In this document: positions 4,874 through 10,432 of the stretch, piece by piece
Layout: each line of letters starts with the position of its first letter
Numbering within the stretch: position 1 is the stretch's first letter
Assembly (NCBI GenBank): GCA_022729775.1
Contig: DZBA01000098.1
Coordinates: 1 to 10,432, forward strand
Direction of reading: 5' to 3'
DNA: 10,432 nt
Source: Anaerolinea thermophila
GTDB lineage: Bacteria > Chloroflexota > Anaerolineae > Anaerolineales > Villigracilaceae
The notes under the pieces: model-generated
What the model was told of the DNA's origin: nothing
What the model saw: only the letters and a program-made list of their open reading frames with translations
Databases searched by the model: none
Translations under genes and position numbers: made by a program

Positions 4874-6241
4874 ATGAACTCAAAATCTTTTCTCATCGAA
4901 TCTCTCGTTGGCTTAGGCTCTTTATTTATCATCGTCAGCGTGTTGGGACTTTATATGTTCAACGAACCCAGCCGCATCGTTGAGGCGCAAACGCAGGTCA
5001 TTGATTTGCAACTTGACGAAGCCATGACCCTATACGCTGAAAACTGCACGGTCTGTCACGGTATGAGCGGCGAAGGAATCGGCGCGACGCCCCCTTTGAA
5101 TAATCCCGTGCTAAAGACCATGCCCTTTGAAGAAATTCAGAAAACCATTGGGCGTGGACGTTACCAAACCTCCATGCCCGCATGGTCCTTAATAGATGGC
5201 GGTCCGCTCAGTGGTTATCAAATTAGCGAGCTTGTATTGTTGATTCAATACGGCGATTGGAACGAAACCGGTGACCGCGTCATCAACCTCGGACTTGCGC
5301 CGCTTGTCCCATTCACCACCGAAGCCGACCCCGCGCTGCTTGCCGAAGTTGCCAACCTCCCCGATGGCGCGACATTGCAAACCGCCATCCAATTATTCGC
5401 GGCGAACTGCGTCGCCTGTCACGGCGCGGATGGCGTTGGAACGGGTATCGCGCCGGCATTGAACGACCAAGACACGCGCGATAAAACTCCCGACGAATTG
5501 ACGCGCGCGCTTTCTTACGGTAACGTGGGGACGCTCATGGCGGGCTGGAGCAATATTCTCAAGCCCGATGAAATCAACGCGCTGGTGACTCTCATCAAGC
5601 GTTGGAATGAAATTCCCGCAGGGACGATTCCCGCGCCGAATGTTCCCATCCCTACCACAGAAGAAAGCATCGCGCTGGGAGGTCAACTCTTTGCGGAGAA
5701 TTGTTCGCGTTGCCATGGTCCCGAAGGGCAGGGAACTCCGCGCGCGCCCGCGCTTAATGTCAAGCCGTTTTTTGTGGATAGGTCAGACCAAGCCGTGCAG
5801 CAAATCATCACGCTCGGCGTGCCGGGAACAGCCATGCCGACCTGGGGCGACCGCATGAGCGAAGTGCAAATTCAAGCCATTGTTGGGTTCATCCGCCAAT
5901 GGGAAGCCACCGCGCCGGAAGTGGCAACGCCTACCACTGCGGGACGCGGCGGATGGGGACGAAACAATAATAATAGCGTTACGCAACTGTTCGGGTTGCT
6001 CCCTTCATCTTCTGGCACAGGACAAGGACAGGGTCAAGGCAACGGACAAGGAGAAGTTCAAGGTAATGGACAGGGACAAGGTCAAGGCAACGCTCAAGGT
6101 CAAGGTCAAGGCGGAGGTGAGCCGGTCATCCAGCAAATATTGGATTGGCGTGTACTGTTGTTGAGCGGTGTAGTGTTAGCCCTTGCATTTACGTTGATTA
6201 GCGCAGGCTTGTCTTCCATGAAAAAGTTAATCCGTCCATAG
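4874..6241 (+). CDS. Tri-haem c-type cytochrome with two membrane anchors (455 aa)
   Basis: Likely electron acceptor of the b/Rieske pair, taking the place of cytochrome c1 or f. Three class I cytochrome c domains carry CxxCH motifs at 58-62 (CTVCH), 179-183 (CVACH) and 277-281 (CSRCH). Probable sixth ligands are M101 (SMPAW), M222 (LMAGW) and M321 (AMPTW). One hydrophobic segment lies at each end: 11-29 (signal anchor) and about 426-447, followed by the basic tail SSMKKLIRP. This fits haem domains outside and both termini inside. Between the third domain and the last helix is a Gly/Gln/Asn-rich linker (about 382-415), very like that of the DUF2202 protein encoded upstream. AAGGA (4864-4868) precedes the ATG by 5 bases. 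Last gene of the operon; no T-tract terminator follows directly. Which haem receives Rieske electrons cannot be told from sequence. Confidence 0.9.
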   Translation: MNSKSFLIESLVGLGSLFIIVSVLGLYMFNEPSRIVEAQTQVIDLQLDEAMTLYAENCTVCHGMSGEGIGATPPLNNPVLKTMPFEEIQKTIGRGRYQTSMPAWSLIDGGPLSGYQISELVLLIQYGDWNETGDRVINLGLAPLVPFTTEADPALLAEVANLPDGATLQTAIQLFAANCVACHGADGVGTGIAPALNDQDTRDKTPDELTRALSYGNVGTLMAGWSNILKPDEINALVTLIKRWNEIPAGTIPAPNVPIPTTEESIALGGQLFAENCSRCHGPEGQGTPRAPALNVKPFFVDRSDQAVQQIITLGVPGTAMPTWGDRMSEVQIQAIVGFIRQWEATAPEVATPTTAGRGGWGRNNNNSVTQLFGLLPSSSGTGQGQGQGNGQGEVQGNGQGQGQGNAQGQGQGGGEPVIQQILDWRVLLLSGVVLALAFTLISAGLSSMKKLIRP

Positions 6242-6317
6242 TCTGTTGGATGGCAAAATCTAATTCACTGAATGAGAAAAATAGCGCCAGATTTGATACC
6301 CTTATCTAGACTGTTTC

Positions 6318-6433
6318 TTAACTGGTGACCTTACGCAGTGTCATTTCGAGCGAAGCGAGAAATCTTGCCCTGCGACAAAGGGTTTCTCCTCGCTCTGCTC
6401 GTCGAAACGACAACACTGCGTAAGGTGAGTTAA
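6318..6433. repeat. 116-bp palindromic (REP/MITE-like) element
   Basis: ACCTTACGCAGTGT (6328-6341) and ACACTGCGTAAGGT (6413-6426) are perfect 14-bp inverted repeats. They extend outward, with small differences, to TTAACT (6318-6323) and AGTTAA (6428-6433). Inside, the left half has TTTCGAGCGAAGCGAGAAAT and the right half an imperfect reverse complement, so the whole element could fold into one long hairpin. No protein is encoded, as expected of a miniature element mobilised in trans. The 12-base outer end recurs at 338-349. I see no clear target-site duplication. Confidence 0.65.
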
Positions 6434-6451
6434 CTGCTACACTTTAACCTT

Positions 6452-6535
6452 GGACGCTGGAAAATGCAGACGAACGCGGTTTTTTAAGCGAAATTATCGC
6501 GAACTCCAGAAAGAATCAGCGTTTGTCTGCGTCCC
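6452..6535. repeat. second palindromic intergenic element
   Basis: GCAGACGAACGC (6466-6477) and GCGTTTGTCTGC (6520-6531) are inverted copies with one mismatch, with outer GGACGC (6452-6457) and GCGTCC (6530-6535). A small inner hairpin GCGA-AATTA-TCGC (6489-6501) sits in the loop. The arrangement looks like a dispersed palindromic repeat different in sequence from the adjacent one. Confidence 0.5.
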
Positions 6536-6568
6536 AGTTTTAAGAATGTAGGGCAACCAAGAGTCAGA

Positions 6569-6574
6569 TATAAT
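6569..6574 (+). promoter_or_regulatory. -10 box before the unknown membrane protein
   Basis: A perfect TATAAT lies 34 bases before the ATG at 6609. No recognisable -35 hexamer is found at 16-18 bases upstream, so the call rests on the -10 box and position only. Confidence 0.3.
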
Positions 6575-6608
6575 TCAAATACAATCTGCAAGATAAAAGC
6601 GAGAGTTT

Positions 6609-7175
6609 ATGACTCAAGAACCGAAAAAAGACAATACCATTGTAATAATTGTTGCCATCATTAGTGTTGTTGGTTCAATTATCGCCGCAATAATTGGCTC
6701 GGTTACTACCTACAATGTAGAAAAACTCCGGCAAGAAGCAGAACTTACTCGGATTGCTTTAATATCCCTTCCACAAACAAATACCATATCCGCTCCTTTT
6801 GAGCTTATAGGCGTTTGGATGTCTGATAATGTGCATGCCCCCGACAATTCATGGAATATTTCGTATTCAATTTACTTTCGATTTACAAACACAAAACAGA
6901 GCGTCTACCATGGCGCGGATGCATTTAATGGGAATCTCCCAACTGATGTGTCGGAAATCGTTTATTTAAATATCAGTAACTCAACCTTTATCAAGAAATT
7001 TATAGATATTCCAGACCATCCAGAAGCCTTAGGCAAATTCCAAAAATGGACATGGCGTTTGGATAACGAAAATGTGCTGTTTACAATATATGGAATGATG
7101 GATTCTCGGGAATTGGCGTTGAACGATGCTACTATCACCGCCTTGGCAACGGGAGTTAAGGCGCGGCAGCCTTAA
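6609..7175 (+). CDS. Membrane-anchored protein of unknown function (188 aa)
   Basis: I do not recognise this protein. It starts with a short polar stretch, then a hydrophobic segment (about 10-33, rich in Ile/Val/Gly), then a short charged helix (EKLRQEAELTR), and from about residue 60 a domain rich in aromatic, Asn and Thr residues that looks beta-structured. Motifs such as ELIGVWMSDN and WTWRLDNENVLFTIYGMM faintly resemble lipocalin-like stress or substrate-binding folds, but that is weak. No cysteines or obvious catalytic motif are present. Whether the C-terminal domain lies inside or outside is not clear from the sequence. Base composition is visibly more AT-rich than in the flanking genes, the ribosome binding site is poor (GAGAG), and the gene is bounded by repeats, which suggests an accessory or acquired gene. 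The stop codon lies inside a hairpin. Confidence 0.7.
   Translation: MTQEPKKDNTIVIIVAIISVVGSIIAAIIGSVTTYNVEKLRQEAELTRIALISLPQTNTISAPFELIGVWMSDNVHAPDNSWNISYSIYFRFTNTKQSVYHGADAFNGNLPTDVSEIVYLNISNSTFIKKFIDIPDHPEALGKFQKWTWRLDNENVLFTIYGMMDSRELALNDATITALATGVKARQP
7156..7175. repeat. hairpin spanning the stop codon of the unknown gene
   Basis: TTAAGGC (7156-7162) and GCCTTAA (7169-7175) are perfect inverted copies around GCGGCA, and the TAA stop is the last three bases. No T tract follows. The final residues (GVKARQP) are therefore encoded by the palindrome, which may have been added by a repeat insertion. Confidence 0.5.
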
Positions 7176-7269
7176 TATAGAAATACACGGTCCCACGTGA
7201 AATCCTTTGCCGTATGTAACACAGACAAAATTGGGTTGAGTTAGGGTCTCTTTATTTTGCGCAATGCGA

Positions 7270-7275
7270 TAAAAT
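7270..7275 (+). promoter_or_regulatory. -10 box before the phosphorylase gene
   Basis: TAAAAT lies 22 bases before the start codon and 17 bases after TCTCTT (7247-7252), a poor -35. The same TCTCTT-17-TATAAT arrangement occurs before the TPR gene. The ribosome binding site AAGGAG (7286-7291) follows, 6 bases before the ATG. Confidence 0.3.
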
Positions 7276-7297
7276 AATCGCGTATAAGGAGATTATT

Positions 7298-8593
7298 ATG
7301 CGCGCGATAGACATCATCATCAAAAAACGCGATAAGCAAGAATTAACCTCGCAAGAGATCGAGTTTTTTATTCAAGGATTTACCAAAGGCGAAATTCCCG
7401 ATTATCAAGCATCGGCGTTTGCCATGGCGGTTTTGTTGAACGGGATGACTCCCTTTGAAACAGCCGACCTTACGCTGGCAATGGCAAAGTCCGGGCATGT
7501 ACTGGACTTGTCGAAAGTCGTGGACATCGCAGTAGACAAACATTCTTCCGGCGGCGTAGGCGATAAAACCAGCATCTCGGTCATGCCGATGGTTGCAGCG
7601 TGCGGTCTGCCCGTTGGAAAAATGTCCGGGCGCGGACTTGGATTCAGCGGCGGCACGCTGGATAAATTGGAAGCCATCCCCGGCTATCGCGTGGATTTAT
7701 CCACCGATGAATTCAAGAAACAATTAAAAGAAAAAGGTATTGTACTGACAGGTCAATCGCTTGACCTTGCGCCAGCGGACGGAAAGATGTACGCGCTGCG
7801 CGATGTAACCGGCACGGTTCAATCCATGCCGTTGATTGCCTCCTCCATCATGTCGAAGAAAATCGCGGCAGGCGCGCAGGCAATCGTGTTGGATGTAAAG
7901 ACTGGGCTTGGCGCGTTTATGCAAACGCTTGAAGAAGCGCGCGAACTCGCCGAGTTGATGGTGGATATTGGGCGACTCGCCGGGCGAAAAACAGTCGCGC
8001 TTTTATCCGATATGAATCAGCCGCTTGGCTTTGCAGTGGGGAACGCGCTCGAAACCATCGAGGCAATCGAATTGCTGCGCGGAAAAGCCCCGCATGATTA
8101 TTACGAACATTGTTTGCATGTCGCCGCGCACGTGCTGGTCATTGGCAAGCGCGCAAAAGATTTGGACGAAGGGCGCGCGATGGCGCAAAAATCCATTGAC
8201 GATGGCAGCGCGCTGGAAAAACTCCGCGTGCTGGTTCAGGCGCAGGGCGGAGATGTCCGCTATGTGGACGATGTGACGCTTTTTGAACGCGCGCAAATGA
8301 TCGAAGTGGTGAAATCCCCGCGCGGCGGATTTATCTCGCAAATTCACGCGCGGATGGTGGGTGAGGCTTCTGTCGCATTGGGCGCGGGACGCGCAAAGAA
8401 AGGCGACCCGATTGACCACGCGGTTGGTTTTATCATCCATAAAAAAGTGGGCGACCCGGTTGTGGAAGGCGAGCCGTTGTTTGAAGTCCACGCAAATGAT
8501 GAGGCTAAATTGGCGGAAGCGCGCGAGGCAGTACTTTCAGCGCATGGCTTTAGTGATGAATTTGTATCTCCATTACCTCTCTTTTACGAGTAA
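7298..8593 (+). CDS. pdp: Pyrimidine-nucleoside (thymidine) phosphorylase (431 aa)
   Basis: Cytosolic salvage enzyme that splits thymidine or uridine with phosphate to the free base and (deoxy)ribose 1-phosphate. The N-terminal helical domain is followed by the phosphate-binding DKHSSGGVGDKTS (80-92). The family signature region reads SGRGLGFSGGTLDKLE (110-125), and the nucleoside-binding region is YALRDVTGTV...SSIMSKK (165-188), including R168, S183 and K187. These positions correspond to those described for Bacillus-type pyrimidine-nucleoside phosphorylase, and the length fits that group. The C-terminal alpha/beta domain is complete to the stop. The signature has Phe-Ser where relatives usually have His-Thr. 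TP versus broader PyNP specificity cannot be settled here; deoA is the alternative symbol. The AAGGAG site 6 bases upstream fixes the start. The gene has no metabolic neighbours in the window, so it is probably transcribed alone. Confidence 0.95.
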   Translation: MRAIDIIIKKRDKQELTSQEIEFFIQGFTKGEIPDYQASAFAMAVLLNGMTPFETADLTLAMAKSGHVLDLSKVVDIAVDKHSSGGVGDKTSISVMPMVAACGLPVGKMSGRGLGFSGGTLDKLEAIPGYRVDLSTDEFKKQLKEKGIVLTGQSLDLAPADGKMYALRDVTGTVQSMPLIASSIMSKKIAAGAQAIVLDVKTGLGAFMQTLEEARELAELMVDIGRLAGRKTVALLSDMNQPLGFAVGNALETIEAIELLRGKAPHDYYEHCLHVAAHVLVIGKRAKDLDEGRAMAQKSIDDGSALEKLRVLVQAQGGDVRYVDDVTLFERAQMIEVVKSPRGGFISQIHARMVGEASVALGAGRAKKGDPIDHAVGFIIHKKVGDPVVEGEPLFEVHANDEAKLAEAREAVLSAHGFSDEFVSPLPLFYE

Positions 8594-8600
8594 AATAGTA

Positions 8601-8606
8601 TATAAT
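8601..8606 (+). promoter_or_regulatory. -10 box before the TPR gene
   Basis: A perfect TATAAT starts 8 bases after the phosphorylase stop and lies 49 bases before the TPR start codon. A weak TCTCTT (8578-8583) is 17 bases upstream. No terminator separates the two genes, so read-through from the phosphorylase gene is also possible. Confidence 0.35.
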
Positions 8607-8655
8607 TCTATGGAATTTTTTAAGAATCAGGCACACTTGACACAGGAAACCGGTA

Positions 8656-10432
8656 ATGGCAAAAGTTTCATTAAGAATTTATAACCGTGAGATCGAGAGC
8701 CTTGTTGAACAGGGACAAACCAACGAGGCAATCGCGCATTGCCATCATATTTTAAAGGTCTTCCCCAAGCATTTGGAAACCTATCGCTTGCTTGCCAAAG
8801 CATATCTTGAGGCAAAACGCAGCGGTGATGCTGTGGATGTATTCACGCGCATTTTGATGGCTGTGCCTGATGATTTTGTTTCCCATGTCGGCATGAGCAT
8901 CATCCGCGACGAAGAGAACAAACTCGACGATGCGATTTGGCACATGGAACGCGCTTTTGAATCTCAGTCTGCCAACCCCGCCATTCAAGGCGAATTACAA
9001 AGATTATACGGAAGGCGCGACGGCATGGAACCGCCCAAGATTCGCATGACGCGCGGCGCGCTCGCTCATCTTTATGTGCAAGGCGAGTTATACCCGCAGG
9101 CGATTGCTGAAATCCGCGCGGTATTAGCCGAAGACCCGCAGCGCACCGACATGCAGGTTTTACTCGCGCACGCCTATTTCAAAGGCGGGCAAAAAGCGGA
9201 CGCATCCGATATGTGCGCGCAGTTGTTAAAGCGTTACACATTCTCATTCGACGCAAATCGCATTATGGTTGAGTTACTGCCTGCCACCGCGGGCGCAGCT
9301 GAAAGCACGCAGGTATATCGTATGCGCGTCGGCGAGCTCGACCCTTATGCGACCTTTACGCGCGGCTCTGTTTTCCAGTCCAGTGAAGTCCCCGATGCTT
9401 CTATTAATTTGGAACGGCTTGAATATAAGGAAGAAGAACCGGAGCAAAATTGGGGATCATCGCTTGGCTTGGGCGCTTCCTCTGCTGCGCAACCATCCAA
9501 TTGGTTAAACTCTGGCGGATTCGATTCCGCGCCCCAAGTTGAAAGCGTTCCTGAACCTGTTTCACAAACACCGCCCGCAGCCAGTGACGGCATCCCGGAC
9601 TTTCTCCGCGCGGCTGGTTGGGGCGAATCCACTGGACCTGAACAGCCGGCTTCTTTCTTCGAAGAAGAAGCAGATGGGGGACTTGCCCCTGCTACCATTC
9701 CCGATTGGCTCAAAGCGCAAGCGCCTACCAATGACGCGCAACTTCCAGTTGAAAAATCCAGCGCGCAGCCCGTAGACACGTCGGATTGGCTAAGCGGACT
9801 CGGCGGCGCGACTGCAGCTCAAACCGCAACAGAAGCAAATGTCCCGGATTGGTTGAGCGGACTTGAAGATGCAAAACCGGCTGAACCTGTCAAATCCAAT
9901 GCGCCTGATTGGTTGAGCGGGCTTGACGACGCAAAACCTCTTGAGCCTGTTCAGTCCACTGTCCCCGATTGGTTGAGCGGATTGGAAGACGCGAAGCCGA
10001 TTGAACCCGCGCAGTCCGCTGCTTCTGATTGGTTGAGCGAACTTCAAGAACCGCAGTCAGAATCCGCGCCGGTAGAGGCAAACATTCCCGATTGGTTAAG
10101 TGACATGAAGCCTAAAGACCAGCAATCTTCCCAGCCTGTATCCGCTGATACTTTGGGCGCGTCCGCGCAGGAGCAAGATGACGCTGTCGCATGGTTGGAA
10201 TCCCTTGCCGCGAAACACGGCGCGAAACCGGAAGAACTCGTCACCGATCCGAACAAACGAAACGAAACTCCGCCCGAATGGGTGTCGCAAGCGCAGACGA
10301 TAGGTCAGCAGCCCGCGCCGACAGTTGAAAGTCTCGGCGCGTCCGCGCAAGAGCAAGATGATGCTGTCGCGTGGTTGGAATCTCTTGCCGCAAAACACGG
10401 CGCGAAACCGGAAGAACTCGTCACCGACCCCA
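8656..10432 (+). CDS. TPR protein with serial DWLSGL repeats, 3' end outside the window
   Basis: An open frame from the ATG at 8656 (AGGAAA 6 bases upstream) to the window edge, 592 codons with no stop. Residues about 5-200 form four or five TPR helix pairs (for example QTNEAIAHCHHILKVFP, QAIAEIRAVLAEDPQ), which usually bind proteins. From about 260 the chain is low in order and rich in Pro, Ala, Glu and Asp. It carries tryptophan motifs: NWLN (282), PDFLRA (314), PDWLKA (349), then DWLSGL-type motifs at 377, 398, 418, 438, 458 and 479 with spacings of 20-21 residues. Next comes a longer repeat, GASAQEQDDAVAWLESLAAK and onward, at 501-532 and again at 561-592, a 60-residue period. I infer a cytosolic scaffold, since no signal peptide or membrane helix is visible. 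The partner and role are unknown. The full length cannot be stated because the gene is truncated. Confidence 0.85.
   Translation, partial: MAKVSLRIYNREIESLVEQGQTNEAIAHCHHILKVFPKHLETYRLLAKAYLEAKRSGDAVDVFTRILMAVPDDFVSHVGMSIIRDEENKLDDAIWHMERAFESQSANPAIQGELQRLYGRRDGMEPPKIRMTRGALAHLYVQGELYPQAIAEIRAVLAEDPQRTDMQVLLAHAYFKGGQKADASDMCAQLLKRYTFSFDANRIMVELLPATAGAAESTQVYRMRVGELDPYATFTRGSVFQSSEVPDASINLERLEYKEEEPEQNWGSSLGLGASSAAQPSNWLNSGGFDSAPQVESVPEPVSQTPPAASDGIPDFLRAAGWGESTGPEQPASFFEEEADGGLAPATIPDWLKAQAPTNDAQLPVEKSSAQPVDTSDWLSGLGGATAAQTATEANVPDWLSGLEDAKPAEPVKSNAPDWLSGLDDAKPLEPVQSTVPDWLSGLEDAKPIEPAQSAASDWLSELQEPQSESAPVEANIPDWLSDMKPKDQQSSQPVSADTLGASAQEQDDAVAWLESLAAKHGAKPEELVTDPNKRNETPPEWVSQAQTIGQQPAPTVESLGASAQEQDDAVAWLESLAAKHGAKPEELVTDP
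9784..10107 (+). repeat. 60-bp tandem repeats coding for DWLSGL units
   Basis: GATTGG(T/C)T codes for DWL at 9784, 9847, 9907, 9967, 10027 and 10090. The central copies are spaced exactly 60 bases apart, the outer ones 63. The unit reads roughly DWLSGLEDAKPxEPxxSxxP. Codons within the motif are largely conserved, while the spacer between motifs varies. Confidence 0.85.
10156..10431 (+). repeat. 180-bp period repeat with two near-identical 96-bp blocks
   Basis: The blocks 10156-10251 and 10336-10431 encode an identical 32-residue stretch. By eye they differ at 7 bases, all third codon positions and all silent. The 84-base spacer contains PPEWV. The array runs to the window edge and probably continues beyond it. 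Confidence 0.85.

Larger units (their letters stand above)
6242..6608. other. gene-free stretch with two palindromic elements
   Basis: These 367 bases hold no credible coding sequence. They contain two large imperfect palindromes (6318-6433 and 6452-6535) and a TATAAT box before the next gene. The first palindrome may also act as the transcript end of the cytochrome operon, since no other terminator is visible. Confidence 0.7.

Noticed and set aside
5880..6164. Plus-strand open frame overlapping the 3' part of cytochrome c
   Set aside because: Out-of-frame reading of the Gly/Gln linker DNA, giving KVKATDKEKFK-type repeats; no ribosome binding site or family match.
8613..8684. 24-codon frame beginning at the ATG just after the TATAAT box ahead of the TPR gene
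   Set aside because: It has no ribosome binding site, is out of frame with and overlaps the TPR start, and shows no protein-like character; the ATG at 8656 has a clear site.
9345..9779. Minus-strand open frame of 144 codons, and shorter ones to 10398
   Set aside because: Antisense to the repetitive part of the TPR gene; the Ser/Gly-rich and RSTNQ-type repeats simply mirror the DWLSGL repeats.
9784..10107. Regular 60-bp repeats considered as a CRISPR or non-coding array
   Set aside because: The repeats are in one continuous reading frame, with third-position variation and conserved DWLSGL residues, so they are protein repeats.

Overview
The window looks like a chromosomal segment of an uncultured Chloroflexota bacterium, probably of the Anaerolineae. 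This is an inference from gene content read by eye: a short four-cysteine L28, a Ser/Thr kinase with an HCD catalytic loop, a DUF2202 ferritin-like protein, a compact cytochrome b/Rieske/multihaem c operon, and a TPR protein with serial DWLSGL motifs. No rRNA, tRNA, CRISPR array, transposase or phage gene is visible.

Layout. (1) 1-370: rpmB (L28) on + with a sigma70-type promoter and an intrinsic terminator, convergent with the next gene. (2) 369-2600 on the minus strand: first a secreted DUF2202 ferritin-like protein with a Gly/Gln-rich linker and a C-terminal beta-type domain, then, after a strong terminator, a membrane-anchored Ser/Thr kinase whose transcript may be leaderless. (3) 2601-2866: divergent control region with several inverted repeats. 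(4) 2867-6241 on +: a three-gene respiratory operon of cytochrome b, Rieske Fe-S protein and a tri-haem cytochrome c, together forming a b6f/bc-type quinol:electron-acceptor oxidoreductase. (5) 6242-6608: a gene-free stretch with two large palindromic elements; a 12-base end sequence of the first recurs 6 kb away, beside the rpmB terminator. (6) 6609-7175: an AT-richer membrane-anchored protein of unknown function. (7) 7298-8593: pyrimidine-nucleoside (thymidine) phosphorylase. (8) 8656 to the window edge: a TPR-repeat protein with a long repetitive, acidic/proline-rich C-terminal region, cut off by the window.

How the genes work together. In the respiratory operon, quinol would be oxidised at the cytochrome b/Rieske interface and the electrons passed to the tri-haem cytochrome c, which is anchored at both ends and carries a Gly/Gln linker. 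The divergent DUF2202 protein has a strikingly similar Gly/Gln linker and sits next to the operon; a functional link is possible but unproven. The remaining genes look like independent housekeeping or accessory units. I found no clear new defence or mobile system. The most unusual signals are the tri-haem cytochrome architecture, the shared linkers, the palindromic elements and the repeat region of the TPR protein.
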